From Sphaerosporella brunnea (lineage: Eukaryota > Ascomycota > Pezizomycetes > Pezizales > Pyronemataceae), in NCBI GenBank assembly GCA_008704415.1, contig VXIS01000093.1, positions 62,001-126,000 of the forward strand: a DNA stretch of 64,000 nucleotides, given 5' to 3'. This document shows positions 33,749 through 44,755 of the stretch, piece by piece. The notes below the pieces were generated by a model. The model ran no database searches, was not told the origin of the DNA, and worked only from the letters and a program-made list of their open reading frames with translations. Both the position numbers and the translations under genes were made by a program. The stretch's first letter is position 1. Every line of letters starts with the position of its first letter.

Positions 33749-36700
33749 TCAAACGCCGCGGAACTGAACATCTCATCAGTACACATCGACTCACTCCGGA
33801 GGAGGCAACTCACCAATCTCAGGATCAAAAACCAACTCGCACCCAAGAACCTGAACGCCGACAGCGCCGCGACGGTCCAAAGAATAATAGCCAGATAGAT
33901 CTTACTCCTCTGTGCCTCTATCAGGGCCTCGTTGCCGCTGGTAAGACGGTCAAGGCCGGCCGAATTCAAAATGGCAGCCGCAAGCGCGAAGTTTGTAAAC
34001 ATCCACGACAGCACCACGCCGGACCTGACGCCTGCATAGTACGCTTCCTGTTTCTCCTCTTTTTCTTTCGCGAGCGCCTTGGCATCTTTGACCTCCTCCA
34101 CTGCAGGCTTGGAAAGAACCAGCAGCTCGGCTTCGTATTGCTCGTCTAGGTCTTTGTCGTCGCTGGGAACATTGACTGCCGCTTTGCCATCGGTAGTTTT
34201 GACTTCTCCGAGGGCTGGGGGCACGTCTGGTCCCTTGGTTCCCCACGAGATATCGTGAACATTGCAGAAAGCGTAAATGTTGAGAACGTTGATGTAAGAC
34301 GGCGACAGCAGAAGGTACTGCAAGAAGGACGTGAACATGTGCCAGGGCTCAAAGAACATGAAGGAGGCGACAAAGTATAGGATATAAGTCGAGCAAAGGG
34401 AGACGATCAGGTCACGGAAGAGCTCGTTTTTGAATACTCCCGCCACCGTAAGCTGTCCATTGGCCTGTTTCAGCTCTGATTGAACCGACTTCACCGAGAT
34501 GAATATTGCCGCAAACATAAGATACCTGTATGGCTAAGTCAGCAACGCACAAATTCTCAATACAACAACAACGTACACCATGAGTATTGCCCAGAAGACG
34601 ACGATAGCTAAGTATAGCTTCTTCGATCCTTTGGGCTTGTTTCCAAGCGACATAACGAAACAAGTGACCAACACTCCGAGATAGATCCATTCGAAGACCA
34701 CGCTGAGAATTTTTCCCGGTGGAAAGCCGAGTTTGGAATCGCCCAAACTGGATGTCAAGATTCGGAAAACGAGGAAGAAATTACCCTAAGGAAGTCAGCA
34801 ACCATCCATGAAACCCGAGTTGAAAGCCTACAATAGCAAACCAGGAAAACAACATCGAAATGGTTTGGTAGAGAAACTCCACGTGGAACATCAACTTTCG
34901 CATCAACGAGTGGTCGCTTCTCCAGACATCGAAAGCGTTAACGAGAGCGTAAACGGCGGCAAAGAAGGATCCGTTCAGCCATCTTCGGCGCTGCAAAATC
35001 AATTCTGAGATCTCGTCCGGAACGTCAGTTTCGGCGTGAGACGATTTGACATATTGCAGGATCCAGTGACTCTTTCGTTTTGTAACGAGTTCGAAGCAAA
35101 GAATACGATCCTCTGCGAGGTACATATTCTTCGTAAAGATACCAGCATCCGCATCGGCACCATGAAGTGTTTCACCCTTGAAATACTGGTGCAATGGCCC
35201 CTCACCGTTGACGTCGTTTTGCAAAGCCTCGTATCGGTACGCTGAGAATGCACCTGGAAGCACACTGATAAACCCGAAAACACTCTCCAATGGCTTGTCC
35301 AAGATGTTCGACATCTATGGGTAGATCAGCTGTCTGCTGTTACAGATACATACTCAGGCATATTCTACGCACCTTATACTCAAAGTTTTGAGTCGCAATG
35401 AGAGGATTCCACAGATACCGTCCTTGAGGGCCCAACATGGCTTTGATCTCTCCACAGGCACCGGCGCATTGCGGGTTGATGTCGAAAGCCTTCCATAAGC
35501 TGTAAATACTGGTTCCGCCTGGCCTCGTGCCAGCATCGATCAAGACACAGATGTTCGGCTTCAAGACAGGTCCGAATGCTTGGAAGAACCATCTGTGAGA
35601 ATTGATCTTCTTCTGGTTTTGTTCCTTGAGGCAGAAGAGGATTTGAACCGGCGTTTTTCCTTGAGGCCTGATCTTGACCAGCTCGTTTTTGTCCAACTCA
35701 ATTCCGACTTGCGTTGTGTACTGACACGCCGTTAGCCCAGTGAGCACACCCAACGCTGAAGGAAGGCACACAACGAACCTCATAAATGTGAGCAGTGACG
35801 TCCTTTTCGTTGACTTTCGTTTTTGCGATTCCTTCCTGGTAGCATCCCATGCCGGCGAGCACACTCCTTGTCCTGGGATTGATCTTTCCTCTGCCGTCGC
35901 TCACCACACAGACCACCACCTTCTTCCATGCTTCTTCGCCCCACGTCTGGGACTTAGTTCTCGAACACAGATACGCAATATTCTTGAAGACACCGGACAT
36001 GGTGCGTGCAAACAGCTTGTCATCCTCATTGTACATAGTCACGACGATGAAAAGCTCGGTCTGACGCGGCTTTTGGAAGAGCTGTTGTCGCAGCGTAAAT
36101 CGTTCATCCACAAATTTGGAGGGATCACAGGTAGCGGCCGAGTATCTCATGTGAGTGAATTCACGCTCGGTCTTGTTGGGAAGCTGCTGAAGAAGCTTCT
36201 GGGGAACAGGGCAGTCTAGCACCAAGTTTCCCTTGAACAGCGCAACCTTCTTGACCGTCTTCCATCGCCGCACGCCGCCGGGCGCTGGAGTTGAGCTTTG
36301 CGACACCGGCGATATGGTCGGCTGCGGGAAGTACGAATCGGGATTTACGGACAACGGGGTTGGCACCGTTTCGGGAGTCTCGAGGATCGGGCGACGCGCA
36401 TCGTCGTCGTAAGGCCCATCATATCGATTGTTATTATCGAACGGGTTTCCCACGTACGGATCGCCGCCAGGGACCTGCGGTTGGTAAGGATCGCTATGGT
36501 AGTCGTCCCTGTGATCTTCGGGATACAAGCTATGAGAGAACGGATCACCAGCACTGGGTGTTCTCATATCAGTTCTCGACGGCGGCATCGGCGGCGCTTC
36601 ATTGAGGCTGTGGGGGAGATTCGACACCGAGTACTGCGGCAACTATTCAGTTTCTTTTCACGGAGCACGACTCCCACGACGAGCGCAGAGTTGCGCCGAA

Positions 36701-37039
36701 ATCACTCCCAACACTTACAGTGGGTTGCGCCAGCAGGGTGTTGCTCGCATTGTCCGGCCAGGTGGGCATGTGGGCAGACTGCGAAGGGTATCCAGCGGTA
36801 TTCTGCCGCTGGGGACGATAGACATGTTGGTCTTCCAGCTCATAACCACCGCCCATGGGGGAGGGCGTCCTGTGGTGAGGACTGAGGGGAGGGTCGTAGA
36901 CCGATTGGGTGTTGGCACGGTGCGGTGGATACATGTTGTGGGGAGAGTGAGGAGGACTTTCGTAGTCTGAGTCGTCGGGATGGGGAGGACTGGTATCAAA
37001 GTCAAGGCGGCTGTAGGGGTCTCTGCCTCTGCCGGCCAT
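33749..37039 (-). CDS. chs: Chitin synthase, division 1 (class I/II type)
   Basis: Seven exons (37039-36719, 36642-35779, 35720-35373, 35314-34832, 34785-34577, 34525-33814, 33763-33749) with introns of 76, 58, 58, 46, 51 and 50 nt give 983 residues, and every phase closes. A proline/tyrosine-rich disordered N-terminus (about 200 residues) precedes the chitin synthase N-domain ([20 protein letters not shown]). The processive GT2 core follows: [59 protein letters not shown] and the catalytic QRRRWLNGS near 620. Seven or so membrane helices make up the C-terminal third. The last exon is only 15 nt and encodes FRGV and the stop, the usual end of class I/II enzymes. It forms cell-wall chitin from UDP-GlcNAc at the plasma membrane. 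No myosin or cytochrome b5 domain is present, which excludes class V/VII. Confidence 0.93.
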
Positions 37040-38310
37040 GATGTACAAATAACAATAATATGTGCGTTTTGTATGGCGCTGGCCTTTAACGTTCTTTCTA
37101 TTCTTACGGAAGGTCCGAAGATATTTCCTCGGCTCTCTAGGCAATACCTAATGGACCCAGCAAAGCTCTTTCTCGTTTGTATACGCGTTGGCTGGAGAAG
37201 ACGGGTATTGCGTCCTGCTATCTTGGCTCTGCTCCGATTTGGCTGGGATGGGATGGGCTGGGCTGGGCTGGGTTCGTTTCGTAACTTTTGTTCTCGTTCT
37301 CTCCTCCGACGTCCAAGTAAGATGAAGGCGGATCGTCCGCTAAAGCGCAGGGGGGTTTCGGCGGGGCTATGTATGAAACGATGAGTTCGTCCAACCAAAA
37401 GGGAAGAACGACGAGAAGAAAGACGCGCGTATAGACTAGGTAAATTTTGGGGGGGGTGGGGGGGGGGGGGTATGTAAGGCTGGACAGACAGGAAGCGTGA
37501 CAGTCGGAGCAATGGCAAGAGGAAGAGATGAGGAAGAAGAGGAAGAGAACGAAAGAAAGAAAGAAAGAGAGAAAGAGAGAAAGAAAGAAAAGCCAGTCAG
37601 GTCAGCAGCACAAGGCACAGGTTTTGACCTCAAAATAACAGCGGCAGAGCGAGCTGTCAAGGAACCCCGCTTGGGGGGAGCGCTATGTATCGTCTTCGCT
37701 TCGCTCCACCGTGTTGAGCTATGCCAGTTACGGGGACAGTGGGCCTGCTCAGTCTGCGCATGAAACGCTCTATTTTCACCGTCATGATGTAAATATGTGA
37801 AGACTGCTGGTGCGGCTGACGATACATGCTTCATTGTACTGGTACTCGTCCACGCAGAGCACCTATCACCAACTCTCCTGTTGCTGCTGCGCACTCTCGG
37901 CTCTTCTCGCTGCATGCGTACGTGGAGGGAGTACGAAAAGTGCATGAGGCTGAGGCTTCGTTTGCGCGGGGAGTGGATGCATGGCAGCGTGGCAGTGCTT
38001 TGAGAGGCGAGGTGACATCGTGGCGCAGTGTAGATAGGTGATAAGTAAGCATGCAAAACGCACCAGCACGTGGGCAGACCGCCGATTGGGATGGATTAGC
38101 GATCCACTGGGCGGTGCAGCGTTCCTACTGGACGTTGGCGTTGGCGTTGGCTGTTTGTCTGTCCGCGACCCTGGCGGCCAGGCCCGCCAGGGACGAACAT
38201 CGGCATCTGCCGTCCGACGAGCCAGCTGCCCCCGCATCACCCCCACCCCCCCCCCCCCCCGGGCCAAAGAAAGCAACATCTCAGCCTGGCGACACAGCAC
38301 CTCCTCCAAC
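37040..38310. other. Divergent intergenic region, chitin synthase and phosphatase
   Basis: 1.27 kb between divergent starts. It contains a G run (37448-37470), a GAAA-type purine tract (37546-37592) and a C run (38247-38260). Frames on both strands are interrupted or of low quality. It should hold both promoters. Confidence 0.5.
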
Positions 38311-39015
38311 ATGTCCACTACCGAACTCTACCACCCAGCGCCAAATGAGAAGCTCGCCGTGCTCTTCTGCTGTCTGGGAAACATCTGTCGTATGCAACAT
38401 TCTCCGGCTGCACAGCCACCGGCGAAAGGCTCTGACGTGACGTGACGCGCAATTCCAGGCTCTCCCATGGCCGAGGCCGCCTTCCGCCACACCGTCGAGC
38501 AGCTAGGCCATGGCCGCCGCTTCTCGAAAATCGACAGTTGCGGCACCGCCGGCTACCACAGTGGCGAGCAGCCCGATTCGCGCACCGTCGAAACGCTGCT
38601 CAAGAACGGCATTGAGATCAACCACCGCGCCCGTCAAGTTCGCCAGTCCGACTTCAACGAGTTCGATTACATTTTGGCCATGGACGTGTGTTGCTCTTCC
38701 TGAATGGGATCACGAAGGCATCACAGTGCTGACGTTTGTGCGAAGGAGTCCAATCTTCACAACCTACAGCGCATTGCTCCGGCCAACGGAAAAGCGAAAG
38801 GTGAGCTTAGTCCTTCCAAGACGGATGCAACTCAATTGGGGCGCTGACTGGGGAAAGTGCTGTTGTTTGGCCACTTTGATGGCAAGAGCCGGAACGAAAT
38901 CGTCGATGATCCCTACTACGGCGGTACCTCGGGCTTCAAAACGAACTTCAACCAGATCGTGCGCTTCTCGAAGAACTTTGTGAGGGAGGTGCTGCAGGAG
39001 GGCGTTCCGGAATAG
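38311..39015 (+). CDS. LTP1: Low-molecular-weight protein tyrosine phosphatase
   Basis: Four exons (38311-38389, 38459-38685, 38746-38800, 38858-39015) with introns of 69, 60 and 57 nt give 172 residues. The P-loop FCCLGNICRSP holds the CX5R signature with nucleophile Cys21 and Arg27; the Arg codon is split by intron 1. The general acid is the Asp in the VDDPYYGG loop near residue 140. SCGTAGYHSGEQPDSRT and DYILAMDESNL are family blocks. Length fits the family (about 155-175). It hydrolyses phosphotyrosine and small aryl phosphates in the cytosol; native targets cannot be deduced. Confidence 0.93.
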
Positions 39016-40014
39016 CTCACACGAGCGCGGAAAGGGCCGTAAACTTTGGTTTGATACCCGGCGTTGGGTAATACCGCATTCAATCTTCTCTGCGAGGTGT
39101 TCAAAAGACATATCCCCACCACCTTTTCAGCGAGCAACAGTTAGAATATATATATAATACAAACCACGCCCCAAACGGCCAGCAGTTCTATAGTTTTTGA
39201 TCGTGATGTACAGGATCCTCCCCTTCCTCCGCCCGGATAGCCGGCCTGAGGAGCTGGGCGTGGTGGGTGGGCTACATAAAGAGAACAGCCGGGCTTTAGT
39301 CGGGCTGTCTAAACGACGACGGGCGCTGCGTGCACACACCGCAGACATCGAACGCCGCTTAAGGGACAAACCTTAGATACCCAGCAGCTCGACCTGAACG
39401 AGATAACGGTGCAAGCTGTTCAGAACCCGGTTCCGAGTGTGCCAGTGAACCCCGCTTCATCTGGTGGTTCCGAGTCTGTTCCGGGCTTTTCAGGCCGCCT
39501 AAACGCCCGACTGGCTGATAGGTAGAGAGCTGCGAAATTGATCAGGCAGACATGAAGGTATTCTGGTGATGGTGAGCGCAGGTGGTTGATTCACTGGAAA
39601 TCACTCGCTTCGTCGGCCTGGACTAAACCGGCTTTATTCCTTCGGCTGGCCGTGACTTTTAGGGCTGGCTATTGGCAACACTGCCGGCAACAGATCAGAC
39701 TTCTGATGGAACCACCACTGCGGACCATACTGATGGACGGGGGTCAAAAAAGAGGCCGCTCACATCGCATCTACAGAGTGGCGAGGCAGCGACGAATGGT
39801 GGCGGTATGGTGGATGGCGGGCCACCTGCATCGGCGGAGCAAAGAGATTTATGGTTTGTACGTCAATCGAAATTGTTCTATTTGTACTCAGAAGGGTGAA
39901 ACCCGCCAGCGAAGCAGCCCGCCCGTCTTTTTACCAGTCCAAGCAGCCCAAGTGCAGCCGGACGGGCTGCTGGCTACTAGGAACACTGCCCCCCCCCCCC
40001 CCCACTTTTTTTTT
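39016..40014. other. Intergenic with decayed repeats
   Basis: Between convergent phosphatase (+) and uL22m (-). It contains a decayed coding-like stretch (39242-39525), two sites of the repeated GGCTGGCTATTGAGAACACTG-like motif (39663-39682, 39967-39990) and a C run (39989-40003) beside the uL22m stop. Confidence 0.5.
39242..39525 (+). pseudogene. Decayed transposon-like coding fragment
   Basis: From 39242 one frame reads an amphipathic, basic stretch (ENSRALVGLSKRRRALRAH, then IERRLRDK) before a stop. A second frame from about 39383 continues with QLDLNEITVQAV and ends at 39525. The wording resembles the coiled tail found after the DDE core of fungal pogo/Fot1-type transposases. No catalytic part is present and a frame change lies between the pieces. 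The assignment is tentative. Confidence 0.3.
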
Positions 40015-40936
40015 CTACCACTGGTAGTACTGTCGCTGGCCGTATATCGGTCTGCTGGGGAGCTGCTGCCACACCGGCTTCCTCAACCTCTTGGCCTCCT
40101 TCTCCTTCGCGATTCTCTCCAGGGTAGCCTGCTCCTTCACCTGAATAGTGATTTCTGCACCATCGATTAGCGCTCACTCACCCAACCATACAGGCCCATG
40201 CCGACTCACTCGTGTAAGGCAACTGCAGCATATCGATCCTTCCTCTAGCCCTGTGGTTGAGCTCCCTCTCGAAAGGGCCCCTCCCGACCCACGCCTGGGC
40301 AATATATATCTCCTCAGGCTTCATGGCCTTACGGACGATGGCCTCATTGCGGACCAGGTGCAGATGAGAGAGCACATCCCTCGCGGCCTTCTTCGGCGAA
40401 AACCGCATCTGCGTGATAGCATCGTCAAGGCTCTTTCCATGAATCTGTCTCGCCAGCGGCGCTAGCTTCTTGATCGAGGTCTTAAAGAAGTGGGAGGCTG
40501 CCGTATGTTCCTTTTCAGTCTGCGCGATGCGTTCCTGGCGCGTCAATCGGCCTCTTCGCCGGTGCTCCCTGGCTGCAACGGTCCGCAGCCACCCCCAGTC
40601 CTTCCGCGCGGGATCACGCAAGATGCGGTTCGCAGTGAGGTCGATTTCGTGCGAGGTTTTGGGGAGCTCGGCGTCTTCGGGGCCGAGGATAGACTCGCCG
40701 GCAATGGAGCCGCGCACTGGCGCTTGCTGCGAGGCCATTGCTTGCGGCGATTGCTTGAGAAGATCGGCTAATGATCGCGTGCTGGAGTCGGCGGTCGCTG
40801 CCGCTTCCGAGGACCCTTCTTTGGATTTGCCCCAGTTGAACCAAGAGATGCTGCGGGTTTGCTGGAGGAGGGAAAGGCTGGGCGCGAGGCCCCCGCGAGT
40901 GGAGGCGAGCAGCCGGAAGGGTCGCACGGTGTTCAT
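40015..40936 (-). CDS. MRPL22: Mitochondrial large-subunit ribosomal protein uL22m
   Basis: Two exons (40936-40210, 40154-40015) across a 55-nt intron (GTGAGT...GTGCAG) give 288 residues. The N-terminus (MNTVRPFRLLAST, RSISWFNW) looks like a mitochondrial presequence. The uL22 domain, residues about 150-245, has KLAPLARQIHGKSLDDAI, QMRFSPKKAARDVLSHL and IAQAWVGRGP. The end, RLRKPVWQQLPSRPIYGQ, is typical of fungal uL22m. It lines the exit tunnel of the mitoribosome. A run of 14-15 C residues follows the stop codon in the 3' flank. Confidence 0.9.
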
Positions 40937-41407
40937 TGTGGGTTTGGCGGCCGGACGGTGGGGACTTGGAGGTCGTCGAGGAAAAAGTAGCCAAGACTGC
41001 CGGGTAGAGTTGGTTGGTCATGGATCAGCACTCGAAAAGGCGTTGGTCCCTCTAGATCTAGTGAGTATAATGGAAAACGAAATGATCCGCCAGAAAATTG
41101 CCATTCATTAGCCATTAATCGATGACGCCCCTTCTACAAAACAATCAACTCAAAAGCTTTGAAGATGGTATTTCATAAGGTGACTTGTTCAGCAAGTTTG
41201 GGAACATGATCCGTTGGCAGGGACGTATCTGGGCTGAAAATCGCTTTGCATTCGAAACCTCCGCGTACTAGCTATAAACAACCCCCTATTGGATAGATAT
41301 GACCTACGACAAGCTCCAGCTGGGCAAGTTCAAGTAGCAATACCCACGACTCAAAAGCTCTGCAGTCGTCCCCTCCCAACCCACTCCAAGTTGTTTTCCT
41401 TCGCTCC

Positions 41408-41808
41408 CTCGCCATCCAGCCAGAGACGAGATGAAAAAGAAGTGAAAAACAAGGTTTTTCAAAGAAAATCCCAAAGATTAATAAGAACACAAACGAGTTA
41501 TGATTAAACCCGAGCTGACCAACCGGACCATACTTGTTACTTAAGAATCATCGGGCCCTGAGGTTGTTAAGCACGGAGCATAGTCCGGTTGATCACACCC
41601 ACCGTCTACGCCTCATCGCATCAAACACAGTCTCAACTCGAATCCCACCCGACCTGCGGAGAAACACCGATGAGGATGACAGAAGGATGACGTGTTATCG
41701 GGTTGTTGGGTAAGCAAGTAGAAAGGAAGGAGAAAGGCGGTATTTATAGTGCGAGGTAGGGTCAGGGTCAAGATTTTGGCTGACTTATCTACTAGTGCTC
41801 GGTGCTCT
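41408..41808 (-). repeat. Dispersed repeat, copy 2 (family A), inverted
   Basis: Reverse complement of copy 1 at 25345-25738. The hairpin core at 41516-41595 is identical to that of copy 1; the flanks differ by substitutions and small indels. The 16 kb between the two copies contains several ordinary genes. Confidence 0.85.
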
Positions 41809-42479
41809 AATCCTTCGTCTTTGGCATGAAAAACACTCTCATCTCAAGAGGATGTTGTTTAGTGAATCATAATGAATCACTCGGCGAGCTAAGGGGCCCC
41901 GCAGGCCGTCGGTCCGTATAAGGCTCTAGGTAGCTTGCGCATCAGTGCTTCGCCGCCCACCACTGCCTAGCCAACGGCATTCCACCTCTCTCGCCCCATT
42001 AACGTTGCTGGGACCGGTCGGCTTACTGCCCGGCAAAATTCAAGGTTGCCTATCCGGCGGCGGCGACGCGGCTCCTATTGCCCTCTCACTCGAACATATC
42101 ACTACCAAACTGTGCTTTCAAAAAGCTTTCTAGCCTCGGGCTCCTTCCAAAACCTCGGTTTACAGTATTTCGTTTCCAGCCCACCACAACATGGGCTCTA
42201 CGGCAACATGAGGTCTGCTGGATCTCGCCTTGTTTTTGGTGGCCTGCCCGTCAGAGAGAAGCCGCAGGCGTGTCTCCTGTTACCTAGACGTCTCAACTAG
42301 CTTACACCTGTCGGGGTGCAAGTTTTCGCAAGCCCTATACCCACTATCCTGTCCCTCCCTTCGCTCGGCGGCCCAACCTAGCCACTTATTGTGGTGACTT
42401 GGGCTCGTCAGATCCAGTCTGGACGAGCAAATTTCATCGAAAGATATCCGGCAGTGTTCGGCTATCGATGTACCAAAAA

Positions 42480-42560
42480 CTGTTGATGCCATGAGAATCG
42501 AACATGGGTCTACTCAGCCACAACGAGCTGTAGCACTGTTCCCACCACTCAGAGATCTTG
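42480..42560 (-). repeat. tRNA-like SINE-type head, candidate
   Basis: On the minus strand, TCTGAGTGGTGGG resembles an A box and CATGTTCGATTCTCATGG, about 50 nt later, holds a B box (GTTCGATTC) inside a perfect 5-bp stem. No full cloverleaf closes, so I read it as a tRNA-derived repeat and not as a tRNA gene. Confidence 0.3.
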
Positions 42561-42761
42561 CCATATGCACCTGCTAAGGCTAAGGGCGCATTTGGTCAAA
42601 ACTGCGCTACATTCAACATCTAGCAATAGGTCAACCTATCGAATCTCATGGAAGGTTCAGGCGCAGGAGCGTTTGGTAGAAAAAGTTGGCAATGACGTAG
42701 AAATTATAATTTCGTGACACGAGGAGTCGCCGGCAACACCGTCACCATCACCACATTTCAT

Positions 42762-43010
42762 ATGTACCCGCCGGCGAAATTGCCAGTAAAACACCATGCC
42801 GAACATCAAAAGACCTGGGCAGACTGGATCAAAATAAACGAGGACGCTGAGTTTCTGAGGCAAGAGCAGGCCGAAAGGCTGAAAATGGCTTTAAGAAAGC
42901 CTCATGGGAAACTGGTGGGGATAGTGGCGGGATTCTTGATGGTGGCGGGCTGTATCGCTGCCAGTGGCGGCGCGACGGGATGGGGGTTGATGACGACGGG
43001 ATGGGGGTAG
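42762..43010 (+). CDS. Hypothetical small membrane protein, doubtful
   Basis: An 82-codon frame from the ATG at 42762 (an in-frame start at 42714 would add 16 codons). It has a charged helical part (WADWIKINEDAEFLRQEQAE) and a single C-terminal hydrophobic segment (LVGIVAGFLMVAGCIAASGG). I do not recognise it. Its setting among decayed repeats and the repeated GGGATGGGGGT ending argue for chance. Confidence 0.2.
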   Translation: MYPPAKLPVKHHAEHQKTWADWIKINEDAEFLRQEQAERLKMALRKPHGKLVGIVAGFLMVAGCIAASGGATGWGLMTTGWG

Positions 43011-44755
43011 AGCCTCGCAATCTCGCAGTTTAAACCTGAAGAAAACTACTCTGAGTAGAATATTGCTTCTTGTGTTTTTGGACGCTTTATCATGATATTG
43101 AATGGGTCGTCAAACAGGCCGAGTAGGTCGCGTAATATCAGCAACCTAGCGGCCCTCCTAACGCATCCACCTCATTTCGCCCAACACGTGATGTATCTAA
43201 CGGGCGATATTCCCCACAACGTTAATGAGCCTACGAGAAGACTCAAACCTGGTGCTAGCAGAATCGTTGCACACCTGAAGCGTTCCATATCAGGCCGTCC
43301 TTGCCTTAACATATAAGCGGTCGAAGTTAACAGTGAAGACATTATTCGAAACCAGTCAACAGAGACAAGCCTGACAGGGGGGTATTCGCGATAGCCAGCC
43401 AAGCCGGCGGCGTCGGCAACTGAGAAACCAGGCTGGCTGCCGCCAAAGCCCGGCGGGCTGTTTGTCAACGCCAGTATTTGCACTGTCAGTCCCAAGAGAG
43501 CCCGGACTAGATGAGTTCCGGCAACAGGACCATGCACGGGTAAGACGCTTCACGGAGCGCACTCGTTCTTTCAAAGCCGGGCCGGCATGGCTTCTTTACG
43601 CAGCCCGGCTTCCAGCCATAGCTCTTTAGGCCTAGGCTGGCTATCGAGGACACTGACTGAGACATGTACAAGGGAACAAACCATCAATCTTCATATCAGC
43701 CAGTGCAGATGTCAAAAGTAGATTACGACGGCCACAAAAGCCAAGGATCCTCGCGGCATAAGCGGCCTCGGCTTGTTTTGTGTACAAGATTCTCATGAGC
43801 CGGACTTTCGAATTCTACGACACAAAAGCCGGGACGATCCTGGTCACAATCGATCACTCGAAACATCAAAAGCTACAACATTACCGGAGTTAATCACCCC
43901 AGTTTTAGAGTGGAAAGTTTGCTCAGGTCTACCTACCTAGATCTTCCCATTTCCGAGCTCACGAACCGTTTAGCTTAGGATCGAAGGTGAATCTGAGTGT
44001 CCAGATCTAGAGCCGCCGGGGCCGTAGGTGGTTGAGAATATCGACTGATGTTTTGGCGCGGGCACAACCAAGCGGCCCCTAAGTATGGCTCAGATCACAG
44101 CTTCGGCACAGCCACAAACGCGACTGAACGCCAAAATATCCAATCAACTTCGCTCTTTTCCCCCCAAGCGTTTCTCCCCCAAGCACTCCCTTTTTTTCAG
44201 CACGCGACTTGACACCTCTATCACCTCCACCCAGCACCCCAAACACCCACCACATCTCGAGATCCGGCCCCAAGAGCAGAAGGGTACGCCTTCCGCACTC
44301 CCGACAAACCCCCCACCGAAACACAAAGACGTCACTCCTTTTCTTACCCACATCGTAATTCGTTTTCCATGCTTTGCTGCGCCTGACCTTCGTGTTCCGG
44401 CCACACCCCTTTCGATTTCCACTCCTTTTCGGTACTGCTACTTCCTAATTGCTCCACATTCCTTGTATCACCACGAATTTTGGTCTGGCAAACCGTGATT
44501 AGTTTTTGTTCTCCTGTCAAAAACCACTTGCGTGCCACTGTTTTTCGTCGAGCTTCAGCTACGAGCTATTTTCCTCTTTCCTTGAAAACGGTATCTATAG
44601 AAGTTTGCTCGCACACTGTGATTGCTCTGGACCTTCTGCTAAGCATCTCGCGACCTGCCAGCTGTCAACCTACCCCTACCCCTCCCCCCCCCCCCAGACC
44701 AACCGCGCGTCCGCACGCAAGCGGCCTTCCGCAGCAACAGCAGCAGCAGCCCGGA

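Larger units (their letters stand above)
40937..44755. other. Repeat-rich intergenic region
   Basis: These 3.8 kb hold copy 2 of repeat family A (41408-41808), a tRNA-like Pol III promoter region on the minus strand near 42480-42560, a motif site at 43635-43655, a short candidate frame (42750-43010) and the promoter/5' UTR of the phospholipase D gene (C run 44687-44697). The open frame from 44480 continues into that gene but is probably 5' UTR. Confidence 0.5.

Noticed and set aside
44480..44755. 92-codon N-terminal extension of phospholipase D from ATG 44480
   Set aside because: The text is Cys/Ser/Pro-rich, contains a C run and ends in a CAG run just before a better ATG at 44756. It reads as 5' UTR.
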